Shown: piece after piece, positions 8,795 to 17,142 of the stretch
Layout: every line of letters starts with the position of its first letter
Position numbering within the stretch: the stretch's first letter is position 1
From: Burkholderia cepacia GG4
GTDB taxonomy: Bacteria; Pseudomonadota; Gammaproteobacteria; Burkholderiales; Burkholderiaceae
Direction of reading: 5' to 3'
Assembly (NCBI RefSeq): GCF_000292915.1
Contig: NC_018514.1
Location: forward strand, 1-64,000
Length of the DNA: 64,000 bases
Program-made: the position numbers and the translations under genes
Notes under the pieces: generated by a model
What the model was told of the DNA's origin: nothing
Databases searched by the model: none
Seen by the model: only the letters and a program-made list of their open reading frames with translations

Positions 8795-10120
8795 TTACGC
8801 GGTGCGTGCGCCACGCGGCAGCGCTTCGTCCGTCTTGCGGGGTGCGCCCGCATCGTCGATGCTGACGCGGCGCGAGATCAGCCACACGCACACCGACGAC
8901 AGCACGGCAGCACTCGTGTACTGGATCGCGAGCGGCCACCATTGCGGCGCGGCGTTCTGCGCGATCAGCGTGGCGACGAGCGGCGTGAGGCCGCCGGCGA
9001 TGGCGCCGCACACCTGGTATGCGATCGAGATTGCCGTATAGCGGATGCGCGCGACGAAGATGCCGCTGACGAAGCCGGCGACCACCGAGTAGTAGCCCGA
9101 TTCCGCGAGCGTCGCGAGGCCGACGCCGACCGTGATCGACACCGGCGTGCCCATGTGCACGAGCGGCAGCATCACGAATGGGACGATCGCGGCCCAGGCA
9201 CCGGTGATCAGTAGCACGCGCGTGGTGCCGAAGCGCTGCGCGAGGAACGCGGCGGCGAGCTGCACGACGAACTGCAATACCGCGACGATCGTCATGCAAT
9301 GCAGCACCATCGACCGGTCGAGCGACAGGAACTGCGTCGCGTAGCTGATCATGAAGATGTTGCTGAAATACACGCCGGCGATCCCGTACACGTTCGCGCC
9401 GATCGCGAGCAGCAGTAGCGGCCAGTACTTGAGCGCTTCGCGCACCGGGTTCTGCGCGGTGTTGCCGCTCTTCCTGACTTCCTCGAACTCGGGCGACTCG
9501 GACACGCTCGCGCGGATCACGAAGCCGACGATCAGCAGCACGGAGCTCGCGAGGAACGGCACGCGCCAGCCCCAGCTCATCATGTCGTCCTTCGACAGCG
9601 TGCTGATCGCGCCGAACGCGAGCATCGACAGGATCAGGCCGCTCGCGCTGCCGAGCTGCGCGAACGACGCGAAGAACGTGCGCTTGCCTTCCGGCGCATG
9701 CTCGCCGGCGAGCAGCACCGCGCCGCCCCATTCGCCGCCGACCGCGATGCCTTGCAGCACGCGCATCAGCACGAGCAGGATCGGTGCGATCACGCCGGCT
9801 TGCGCATGGGTCGGCAGCAGGCCGATCGCGACCGTCGACACGGCCATCAGCATCAGTGTCGCGAGCAGCGAGCGCTTGCGGCCGAAGCGGTCGCCGAGAT
9901 AGCCGAACATCACGCCGCCGAGCGGCCGGGCGAAGAAGCCGACCGCGAACGAGCCGAACGACGCGAGCAGGCTGACGAAGCGGTTTTCGCCGGGGAAGAA
10001 CAGCGGCCCGAACACGATGGCGGCGGCGGTCGCATAGCTATAGAAGTCGTACCACTCGATCGTGGTGCCGACGAACGAAGCGAGCGCCGCCCGCTTCGGT
10101 TGTTTGACGGAAGTCCCCAT
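8795..10120 (-). CDS. MFS metabolite:H+ symporter (MHS family)
   Basis: A 441-residue inner-membrane importer of the ProP/ShiA/KgtP type. The N-terminus has the MHS hallmark GTTIEWYDFYSYATAAAIVF, followed by the loop motif GYLGDRFGRKRSLLAT and the helix 4 motif QGIAVGGEWGGAVLLAGE, all typical of the family. The likely substrate class is a carboxylate, betaine or other small polar compound. It ends the same minus-strand unit as the ureohydrolase upstream (55 bp between them), so it may bring in the guanidino substrate of that enzyme. That link is inferred from position. Confidence 0.88.
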   Translation of the reverse strand: MGTSVKQPKRAALASFVGTTIEWYDFYSYATAAAIVFGPLFFPGENRFVSLLASFGSFAVGFFARPLGGVMFGYLGDRFGRKRSLLATLMLMAVSTVAIGLLPTHAQAGVIAPILLVLMRVLQGIAVGGEWGGAVLLAGEHAPEGKRTFFASFAQLGSASGLILSMLAFGAISTLSKDDMMSWGWRVPFLASSVLLIVGFVIRASVSESPEFEEVRKSGNTAQNPVREALKYWPLLLLAIGANVYGIAGVYFSNIFMISYATQFLSLDRSMVLHCMTIVAVLQFVVQLAAAFLAQRFGTTRVLLITGAWAAIVPFVMLPLVHMGTPVSITVGVGLATLAESGYYSVVAGFVSGIFVARIRYTAISIAYQVCGAIAGGLTPLVATLIAQNAAPQWWPLAIQYTSAAVLSSVCVWLISRRVSIDDAGAPRKTDEALPRGARTA

Positions 10121-10175
10121 CTTTGTGTGTGCTCCTCTGGAATTCTCTGATTTGGAATAGATGGTGGTGCCGCGA

Positions 10176-11132
10176 TCAGTCGCGGTACGCGACGCCCGGC
10201 AATACGCACAGCAACTCGTAGGCGAGGTTCGCGCCGAGCAGCGCTGTGGTGCCGAACGGGTCGTACGGCGGCGCGACTTCGACGAGATCGCAGCCGACGA
10301 TGTTCAGCCCCTTCGCGCCGCGGATGATCTCGAGCGCCTGCGGCACCGTGAGACCCGCGATTTCCGGCGTGCCGGTGCCGGGCGCGTAGGCCGGGTCGAT
10401 GCCGTCGATGTCGAAGCTGATGTAGACGGGCGTGTCGCCGACGCGCGCGCGCACTTCGTCCATCAGCGGCGCGAGCGACTTGTTCCAGCATTCCTCGGCC
10501 TGCACCACGCGGAAGCCCTGCTCGCGGCACCAGTCGAAATCCTCGGCGGCGTAGCCCGTGCCGCGCAGGCCGATCTGCGTGACCTTGTCGCCGTGCAGCA
10601 GCCCTTCCTCGACCGCGCGGCGAAACGGCGTGCCGTGCGCGATCTTTTCGCCCATCATCGTATCGTTCACGTCGGCGTGTGCATCGACGTGGATCAATGC
10701 AACCTTGCCGTGCTTACGGTGGATCGCGCGCAGGATCGGGAGCGCGATCGTATGGTCGCCGCCGAGCGTGATCGGCTTGCAGTCGTGCTCGAGAATCGCG
10801 TCGTACGCGGCTTCGATGCGCGCGATGGAATCGTGCAGGTTGTAGGGATTGATCGCGACGTCGCCGATGTCGGCGATCTGCAGCGAATCGAAGGGGGCCG
10901 CGCGCGTGGCCATGTTGTACGGGCGCAGCAGCACGGATTCGGTGCGGATCTGGCGCGGGCCGAAGCGCGCGCCGGTGCGGTTGGAGGTGCCGAGGTCGAA
11001 CGGCACGCCGACGAAACACGCGTCGAGCCCTGCGGCACTCGCCACGTGCGGCAGGCGCATCATCGTCGCGATGCCGCCGCTGCGCGGCATTTCATTGCCG
11101 CCGAGCGGCTGGAAATGGGTGTGTTCGTTCAT
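10176..11132 (-). CDS. speB: agmatinase / guanidino-acid ureohydrolase
   Basis: A manganese-type ureohydrolase of 318 residues that should release urea from agmatine or a related guanidino compound such as 4-guanidinobutyrate. The binuclear metal site motifs are all present: GGDHTIALP, ALIHVDAHADVND and SFDIDGIDPAYAPGTGTPE. The start is the ATG of MNEHTHFQPLGG. The frame stays open for 234 more codons upstream, but those overlap the divergent regulator and do not read as protein. The neighbours (an MHS importer downstream and a divergent LysR regulator) look like a catabolic cassette, as seen for guanidinobutyrase of pseudomonads. The substrate cannot be fixed from sequence alone. Confidence 0.85.
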   Translation of the reverse strand: MNEHTHFQPLGGNEMPRSGGIATMMRLPHVASAAGLDACFVGVPFDLGTSNRTGARFGPRQIRTESVLLRPYNMATRAAPFDSLQIADIGDVAINPYNLHDSIARIEAAYDAILEHDCKPITLGGDHTIALPILRAIHRKHGKVALIHVDAHADVNDTMMGEKIAHGTPFRRAVEEGLLHGDKVTQIGLRGTGYAAEDFDWCREQGFRVVQAEECWNKSLAPLMDEVRARVGDTPVYISFDIDGIDPAYAPGTGTPEIAGLTVPQALEIIRGAKGLNIVGCDLVEVAPPYDPFGTTALLGANLAYELLCVLPGVAYRD

Positions 11133-11234
11133 GGGATGTCTCTTCCGATGTGGGGTTGCCGTATCATTCGACGCGGCCTGGCGCATAGTTTTACGCGTCC
11201 GGCCGGAAAGAAGAATGCGAAGATATCGACGTAA

Positions 11235-11254
11235 ACATCGATTTTCATCGATGT
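11235..11254. promoter_or_regulatory. inverted repeat before the LysR gene, candidate operator
   Basis: Perfect 8-bp arms ACATCGAT and ATCGATGT are separated by TTTC. The repeat ends 16 bases before the GTG start of the LysR gene, in the region shared with the ureohydrolase gene. A role in autoregulation is inferred. Confidence 0.45.
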
Positions 11255-11270
11255 ATGGAAGGGGAATAGC

Positions 11271-12182
11271 GTGCTGGGGAATCTGTCGACCCTTGATCTG
11301 CGGTTGATCCGCGTGTTTCTCGCGGTCACGGACGCGGGCGGCGTATCGGCCGCGCAGGCGATGCTGAACGTCGGCCAGTCGACGATCAGCGCGCAGCTGT
11401 CGTCGCTCGAGACGCGGCTCGGCTACCGGCTCTGCGAGCGCGGCCGCAGCGGCTTCCGGCTCACGCCGAAGGGCGAGCGGTTCCACGCGATGAGCCGCAA
11501 GCTGCTCGCCGCGCTCGACGAATTCGGGATGGCCGCGCGACACATGGACCGCCAGCTGGTCGGCACGCTGAACATCGGCCTGATCGGCCATACGCCGGTC
11601 AGCCAGAACGCACGGATCGCCGAGGCGATCGCCGCGTTCCGCACGCGCGACGAGGCCGTGCGCTTCTCGATCTCGGTGCGCGCGCCGGGCGATCTCGAGG
11701 AAAAGCTGCTGAGCGACGAGATCCAGATCGCGGTCGGCTACTTCTGGCATCGCGTGCCGTCGCTGCACTACACGCCGCTGTTCATCGAGCGGCAGGTCGC
11801 GTATTGCGGCCGCGGCCATCCGCTGTTCGAACACGCCGGCGCGCTGACGCCGGCCGACGTCGCCGGATTCGAGTGGGCCTGGCGCTCGTATCCGCTGCCG
11901 GAGGCGCAGATGTCGACGACGCCCGATCGCGTGACCGCGACCGCCGACAACATGGAGGCCGTCGCGCTGCTGATCCTGTCAGGCCATCACCTCGGCTACC
12001 TGCCGCAGCACTTCGCGGCGCCGTATGTCGCGCAGGGGCTGCTCGCGCCGCTCAATCCCGAGCAACTGCACTACGACGTCACGTTCCACATGGTCGTGGC
12101 GCGCGACGGGCGCGGCGACCCGCTCGTCGAAGCGTTTCTCGAGGATCTCGAGCGCGCGCATCAGTCGCCCGATATCGCGTGA
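11271..12182 (+). CDS. LysR-family regulator of the ureohydrolase cassette
   Basis: A 303-residue regulator. The winged helix is at about residues 5-65 (IRVFLAVTDAGGVSAAQAMLNVGQSTISAQLSSLETRLG), and the remainder is the usual effector-binding domain. The start is GTG at 11271, supported by the purine-rich AAGGGGAAT just upstream. It is divergent from the ureohydrolase gene with 138 bp between starts, the classic arrangement in which a LysR protein controls its neighbour. The inducer is unknown; a guanidino acid would fit the neighbourhood. Confidence 0.88.
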   Translation: MLGNLSTLDLRLIRVFLAVTDAGGVSAAQAMLNVGQSTISAQLSSLETRLGYRLCERGRSGFRLTPKGERFHAMSRKLLAALDEFGMAARHMDRQLVGTLNIGLIGHTPVSQNARIAEAIAAFRTRDEAVRFSISVRAPGDLEEKLLSDEIQIAVGYFWHRVPSLHYTPLFIERQVAYCGRGHPLFEHAGALTPADVAGFEWAWRSYPLPEAQMSTTPDRVTATADNMEAVALLILSGHHLGYLPQHFAAPYVAQGLLAPLNPEQLHYDVTFHMVVARDGRGDPLVEAFLEDLERAHQSPDIA

Positions 12183-12246
12183 CGCCTGAGGCCGGCGCGG
12201 CCGACAACGTGAACAAGCGTTACACCGGCGCGGCCCGCTGCCCGCA

Positions 12247-12711
12247 TCACGGCACCGGCAAGCCCGCGTCGTGTTTCACCTCGCGCAGCGACAGCGCGGA
12301 TTCGATCGACGTCACACCCGGCAGCGTCCGCAGCGAGTCGCGCAGGAACGTGCCGTAGTCGTCGAGATCGCGCGCGACCACCTGCAGCAGGTAGTCGGCC
12401 GTGCCCGCCACGTTGTGGCACGCGAGAATCCGCTCGATGCCGAGCACCTCCCGTTCGAACCGGTCGGCGACCTTGCGGTCGTGCGTCGCGAAACGCACGA
12501 GCACGAACGCGACCACGCCATAGCCGAGCGCCTGGCGCGACAGTTGCGCGCGGTAGCGCTCGATGTAGCCGTCGTTTTCGAGACGCTTCAGGCGCCGTGC
12601 GCAAGGCGTTTCGGACAGGCCGACGGATTCGGCGAGGCGCGCGATCGGCAGGCGGCCGTCGCGCTGCACCGCAGCGAGAATCGCGCGGTCGGTTTTGTCG
12701 AGTTCGGTCAT
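12247..12711 (-). CDS. Lrp/AsnC-family transcriptional regulator
   Basis: A 154-residue regulator with an N-terminal helix-turn-helix (DKTDRAILAAVQRDGRLPIARLAESVGLSETPCARRLKRLE, about residues 5-45) and a C-terminal RAM ligand-binding domain. The full length fits the Lrp/AsnC family. It is divergent from a LysE-type amino-acid exporter 134 bp away. This pairing often means that the regulator senses an amino acid and switches on its exporter. Which amino acid is not evident. Confidence 0.9.
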   Translation of the reverse strand: MTELDKTDRAILAAVQRDGRLPIARLAESVGLSETPCARRLKRLENDGYIERYRAQLSRQALGYGVVAFVLVRFATHDRKVADRFEREVLGIERILACHNVAGTADYLLQVVARDLDDYGTFLRDSLRTLPGVTSIESALSLREVKHDAGLPVP

Positions 12712-12845
12712 GTTGGCGGAATCCTTGTTCGGATCTGGATATTGTGGGGGATCCCGCTATGAATCTCCAATCCTGAGCCAAAGATGGCCAATAATCCCTC
12801 CACCTTCAGCGGCAATATATCGTCATTGAAGGACGGGGGCAGACC

Positions 12846-13469
12846 ATGATTTCCACGCATTTGCTGTTGATTTATCTCGCCGCGCTGGCGGCCATTTACG
12901 CGGTGCCGGGGCCCGACATGGCGCTCGTGCTGCAGACCAGCATCGGCCGCGGCGTGCGGCCCGGGATGGCCGCGGCCGCCGGCCTGTCGCTGTCGCGCAG
13001 CGCGCACGTGACGCTGTCCGCCTGCGGTGTCGCGGCGCTGATCCGCAGCGCGCCGTGGCTGTACGAAGCGATCCGCTACGGCGGCGCGCTCTATCTCGCG
13101 TACGTCGCGATCCAGGTGTTCCGCTCGCCGGTGTTCGCGCTTGGCGACGGCGATGCGGCGGCCCCGGGCGAACTGCGGCAGTCGTTCTTCAAGGGGCTGC
13201 TGACGAACCTGCTGAACCCGAAGGCGCTGCTGTTCTGCTCGGTGCTGCTGCCGCAGTTCGTGCGGCCGGAGGCCGGGCCGGTCGTGTGGCAGATGTTCGA
13301 ACTCGGCGCGCTGCTGGTCGCGGCCGGCGTGTGTTTCGATCTCGCGTGCGTGTTCGGCGCGTCGCGCATCGCGGCGTGGATGCGCGCGCATCCGCTCGCG
13401 CAAACGGTGCAGCGCTGGACGTTTTCGGCGGCGCTGATCGGCTTCGCGCTGCGCCTGTCGATGGACTGA
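12846..13469 (+). CDS. LysE/RhtB-family amino-acid exporter
   Basis: A 207-residue inner-membrane protein with the hydrophobic pattern of the LysE superfamily. The first helix holds the PGPDMALVLQTSIGRG motif, followed by AAAAGLSLSRSAHV. The loop GLLTNLLNPKALLF is the second conserved family signature. A purine-rich GGACGGGGG precedes the ATG. It probably exports an amino acid or homoserine lactone-type compound under the control of the divergent Lrp/AsnC gene. Single-gene unit. Confidence 0.88.
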   Translation: MISTHLLLIYLAALAAIYAVPGPDMALVLQTSIGRGVRPGMAAAAGLSLSRSAHVTLSACGVAALIRSAPWLYEAIRYGGALYLAYVAIQVFRSPVFALGDGDAAAPGELRQSFFKGLLTNLLNPKALLFCSVLLPQFVRPEAGPVVWQMFELGALLVAAGVCFDLACVFGASRIAAWMRAHPLAQTVQRWTFSAALIGFALRLSMD

Positions 13470-13727
13470 GCCGCACCGTCGCATCGCCGCTGCGTGGGTC
13501 GACCGGCCGCGCGGCGCGGTGCGGCAACGAACCAAAGCCGCGCGCCATGCCGGTCTTCGCGCGCAGGCCCCGCCGCAATTGGGCCTGCGCGCAAATCGTC
13601 TGACTGTTCTAAACTTCCTTTGACTTCGCACTGCTGCGAACCGCCCGACCGAACGGAACCGTCCTCCGCCGGCCCTGTCCGATTTCCTGGCTGTTCCGTG
13701 CAACGCGGTACCAAGGAGGGTCTGAAC

Positions 13728-15317
13728 ATGGCAAGGCATCTTCAAGCCGACCGTGAACCCCGCATCGTCGCCGAGTCCAAGTGTCTCGGCCAGTGCGATC
13801 CGGCAGAACGCATCCACGTCACGATCATGTTGCGGCGGCAGGAAGAAGGGCAACTCGATGCATTGGTCCACCAGCTCGCCACCGGCGACGCTCACGCAAA
13901 ACCGCTGTCGCGCGACGCGTTCGCGCAGCGTTTCTCCGCCAATCCCGACGACATCCGCAAGACCGAGGAATTCGCGCGCCGTCATCAGCTGACGGTCGAT
14001 CGCGTCGATCCGGTCGAAAGTGTCGTCGTGCTGTCCGGCACGATCCAGCAGTTCGAAGCAGCGTTCAGCGTGAAGCTCGAGCGTTTCGAGCATAGCTCGA
14101 TCGGCCAGTATCGAGGCCGCTCGGGCCCGATCGCGCTGCCCGACGATCTCGGCGATGCCGTCACGGCCGTGCTCGGCCTCGACAGCCGTCCGCAGGCGCG
14201 GCCGCACTTCCGGCTGCGTCCGCCATTCAAGCCCGCGGGCGGCGCCGCGGGTGTCACGTTCACGCCGATCCAGCTCGCGTCGTTGTACGGCTTTCCGGCC
14301 AGCGACGGCGCCGGGCAATGCATCGCGATCGTCGAACTCGGCGGCGGCTATCGCGCGGCCGATATCCAGCAATATTTCCACCGGCTCGGGATCAAGACGC
14401 CGCCGATGCTCGTCGACGTGAACGTCGGCACCGGACGGAATACCCCGACCGGCGAGGCGAACGGCCCGGACGGCGAAGTTGCGCTCGATATCGAGATCGC
14501 CGGCGCGATCGCGCCGGCCGCGAAGATCGCGGTCTACTTAGCGCCGAACAGCGACGCGGGCTTCATCCAGGCGGTCAACGCGGCCGTCAGCGACAAGACC
14601 AACCAGCCGTCGGTGATCTCGATCAGCTGGGGCGGACCGGAAGCGATCTGGCAGGCGCAGTCGGCGCAGGCGTTCAACCGGGTGCTGCAGGCGGCCGCCG
14701 CGCAGGGGATCACGGTGTGCGCGGCATCGGGCGACAGCGGCTCGGGCGACGGGCTGCAGGACGGCGCCGATCACGTCGACTTCCCCGCGTCGAGCCCGTA
14801 CGTGCTCGGCTGTGGCGGCACGCAGCTCGATGCGCTGCCGGGGCAGGGTATCCGCAGCGAGGTCACGTGGAACGACGAGGCGGCGGGCGGCGGCTCGGGC
14901 GGTGGCGGCGTCAGCACGATGTTCGACCTGCCGGCATGGCAGCAGGGGCTCGCCGTCACGCGCGCCGACGGCAGCAGCACGCCGCTCGCGAAGCGCGGCG
15001 TGCCGGACGTGGCCGGCGATGCATCGCCGCAAACGGGCTACGAGGTGTCGGTCGCCGGCACGCCCACGGTGATGGGGGGCACGAGCGCGGTCGCACCGTT
15101 GTGGGCCGGGCTGGTCGCGCGGATCAACGCGTCCGCCGGCGCATCGGCCGGCTGGATCAATCCCGTGCTGTACAAGAATCCGGGCGCGCTGCGCGACATC
15201 ACGCAAGGCTCGAACGGCACGTATGCGGCTGCCTCGGGCTGGGACGCGTGCACCGGCCTTGGCAGCCCCGACGGCGCGAAACTCGCCGCGGTCCTCGCGC
15301 GCAAGCCGTCGAGCTGA
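13728..15317 (+). CDS. sedolisin-family serine peptidase (S53) with prodomain
   Basis: A 529-residue pro-kumamolisin-type endopeptidase of a family that usually acts at acid pH. The ATG at 13728 is preceded by a strong AAGGAGG. Residues of about 30-170 form the activation prodomain and the rest the subtilisin-like catalytic domain. The Ser-Glu-Asp triad is visible as Glu250 and Asp254 (GEVALDIE) and Ser453 (GGTSAVAP). The oxyanion Asp336 is in ASGDSGSG. The C-terminal calcium site is DITQGSNGTY...GSPDG. I see no signal peptide, so secretion would need another route. The next gene codes for an S10 carboxypeptidase, suggesting a joint protein-digesting unit. Confidence 0.93.
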   Translation: MARHLQADREPRIVAESKCLGQCDPAERIHVTIMLRRQEEGQLDALVHQLATGDAHAKPLSRDAFAQRFSANPDDIRKTEEFARRHQLTVDRVDPVESVVVLSGTIQQFEAAFSVKLERFEHSSIGQYRGRSGPIALPDDLGDAVTAVLGLDSRPQARPHFRLRPPFKPAGGAAGVTFTPIQLASLYGFPASDGAGQCIAIVELGGGYRAADIQQYFHRLGIKTPPMLVDVNVGTGRNTPTGEANGPDGEVALDIEIAGAIAPAAKIAVYLAPNSDAGFIQAVNAAVSDKTNQPSVISISWGGPEAIWQAQSAQAFNRVLQAAAAQGITVCAASGDSGSGDGLQDGADHVDFPASSPYVLGCGGTQLDALPGQGIRSEVTWNDEAAGGGSGGGGVSTMFDLPAWQQGLAVTRADGSSTPLAKRGVPDVAGDASPQTGYEVSVAGTPTVMGGTSAVAPLWAGLVARINASAGASAGWINPVLYKNPGALRDITQGSNGTYAAASGWDACTGLGSPDGAKLAAVLARKPSS

Positions 15318-15342
15318 CGCACCGGCACCGGCCTTTCCGTTC

Positions 15343-15371
15343 GACGCGGGGGTCCTGCCCGCGTCTTTTTT
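15343..15371 (+). terminator. intrinsic terminator between the two peptidase genes
   Basis: A textbook hairpin (GACGCGGG, seven-base loop, CCCGCGTC) runs directly into six T residues. It lies 25 bases after the sedolisin stop and only about 20 bases before the carboxypeptidase ATG, with that gene's ribosome binding site in between. It leaves no room for a separate promoter after it, so it may act as a partial terminator that lowers the second gene's expression. Confidence 0.85.
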
Positions 15372-15390
15372 CACCTCCAGGAGCAGCACG

Positions 15391-17067
15391 ATGGGCATCG
15401 ATTCCGCATCCTCCGGCGGCGTGTATCCGCTGCATCACGGCGACCACAATTCACATGGCGTGCCGCCGACCGTCAATCCGGTCGCACTGAGCCACGGCCG
15501 CGACCAGCCGTTCTTCGATCCGGTCGCATACGGCAACGGCCCCGACGACTCGGTGACCGACACGACCGAGGCAGCCGCGATCACGCATCACACGATCCTG
15601 ATCGACGGCAAGCGCATCGCGTACACGGCGACGGTCGGCCATCTCGTGACGGTCGACCCGAGCAGCTCGCAGCCTGCCGCGAAGATCTTCTATGTCGCGT
15701 TCACGGCCGACGGCGCGAAGGAGGAAACGCGGCCCGTCACGTTCTTCTACAACGGCGGGCCCGGGTCGTCGTCGGTATTCGTGCTGCTCGGCTCGTTCGC
15801 GCCGAAGCGCATCAAGACGTCGATGCCGGGGTTCACGCCACCCGCGCCGTATCAGCTCGAGGACAACCCGGACAGCATGATCGACCACAGCGACCTGGTG
15901 TTCATCAACCCGGTCGGCACCGGCTATTCGGCGGCCGTTGCGCCGAACCGGAACCGCAATTTCTGGGGCGTCGATCAGGACGCGAATTCACTGAAGCAGT
16001 TCATCAAGCGCTACCTGACGAAGAACAACCGCTGGAATTCGCCGAAATACCTGTTCGGCGAGTCGTACGGCACCGCGCGCAGCTGCGTGCTCGCGTACAA
16101 GCTGCACGAGGACGGCGTCGACCTGAACGGCGTCACGCTGCAGTCGTCGATCCTCGACTACCGGCAGGCCGGCAACCCGGTCGGCGCGCTGCCGACCGCG
16201 GCGGCCGACGCGTGGTATCACAAGAAACTTGGCGTCACGCCGGCGCCGACCGATCTCGGCGCGTTCGTCGAGGAAGTCGCGCAGTTCGCGCGTACCGACT
16301 ACCTGAACGCGCTGCGCACGGTGCCGCATGCGGACCCGGCCGCCGTGCAGAAACTGTCGCAGTACACCGGCATCGACACGGCGACGCTGCAGTCGTGGAG
16401 CCTCGACATCGCGGGCTACGACGCGCGTGGCAACTCGCTGTTCCTGACGACGCTGCTGCATCCGCAAGGGCAAGCGCTCGGTTCGTACGACGGCCGCGTG
16501 ACGGGGATCTCGTCGGGCATCGCCGGCAAGATCGACCCGAACTCGGGCGGCAACGATCCAACGATGACGGCCGTGACGGGCGTCTATACGGCGATGTGGA
16601 ACAGCTACCTGAACGAGCAGCTGAAGTTCACGTCGAACTCCGCGTTCACCGACCTGAACGACCAGGCGTTCCAGAACTGGGATTTCAGCCACATCGACCC
16701 GACCGGCGCGCAGCAGGGCATCGACGCGCAGGGCAACGTGATCCTCTATACGGCCGGCGATCTCGCCGCGGTGATGGCGCTGAACGTCGACCTGAAGGTG
16801 CTGTCGGCGAACGGCTTCTACGATTTCGTCACGCCGTTCTACCAGACCGTGATCGACCTGCAGCAGATGCCGCTGGAGGATCAGAAGGTGCGGCAGAACC
16901 TGTCCGCTCGCTTCTATCCGTCGGGGCACATGGTGTATCTCGACGGCGGTTCGCGCACCGCGCTCAAGCGCGATCTCGCGACGATGTACGACGCGACGGT
17001 CAGCGATACGGGCGCGCGGATGCGGATTCGCGCATTGCAGGCGACGAAGACCGGCGGGCACGCGTAG
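15391..17067 (+). CDS. serine carboxypeptidase, S10 family
   Basis: A 558-residue alpha/beta-hydrolase-fold carboxypeptidase that should trim C-terminal residues, as the yeast carboxypeptidase Y family does. The triad is clear: Ser225 in FGESYGTARS, Asp478 in NGFYDFVTPF and His513 in PSGHMVYLD. The oxyanion region FYNGGPGSSS is near residue 120. The chosen ATG follows a CCAGGAG ribosome binding site; in-frame upstream codons overlap the sedolisin gene. The first 60 residues are Gly, His and Pro rich, with no signal peptide. It follows the sedolisin gene, suggesting endo- and exo-peptidase cooperation. Confidence 0.92.
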   Translation: MGIDSASSGGVYPLHHGDHNSHGVPPTVNPVALSHGRDQPFFDPVAYGNGPDDSVTDTTEAAAITHHTILIDGKRIAYTATVGHLVTVDPSSSQPAAKIFYVAFTADGAKEETRPVTFFYNGGPGSSSVFVLLGSFAPKRIKTSMPGFTPPAPYQLEDNPDSMIDHSDLVFINPVGTGYSAAVAPNRNRNFWGVDQDANSLKQFIKRYLTKNNRWNSPKYLFGESYGTARSCVLAYKLHEDGVDLNGVTLQSSILDYRQAGNPVGALPTAAADAWYHKKLGVTPAPTDLGAFVEEVAQFARTDYLNALRTVPHADPAAVQKLSQYTGIDTATLQSWSLDIAGYDARGNSLFLTTLLHPQGQALGSYDGRVTGISSGIAGKIDPNSGGNDPTMTAVTGVYTAMWNSYLNEQLKFTSNSAFTDLNDQAFQNWDFSHIDPTGAQQGIDAQGNVILYTAGDLAAVMALNVDLKVLSANGFYDFVTPFYQTVIDLQQMPLEDQKVRQNLSARFYPSGHMVYLDGGSRTALKRDLATMYDATVSDTGARMRIRALQATKTGGHA

Positions 17068-17142
17068 CGCTGCCCGCCGTGATGGTGCCGCGCGCAACCG
17101 CCAGGGTTCGCGCGGCGCGGTGTCGCGGCCGACGAAGCCGGC

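Noticed and set aside
11133..11834. An upstream extension of the ureohydrolase by 234 codons
   Set aside because: The extension overlaps the divergent LysR gene and is Arg/Ala-rich; the internal ATG gives the family's normal length.
12708..14381. A 557-codon minus-strand frame crossing the LysE and sedolisin genes
   Set aside because: It runs across several clear plus-strand coding regions and shows no recognisable domain.
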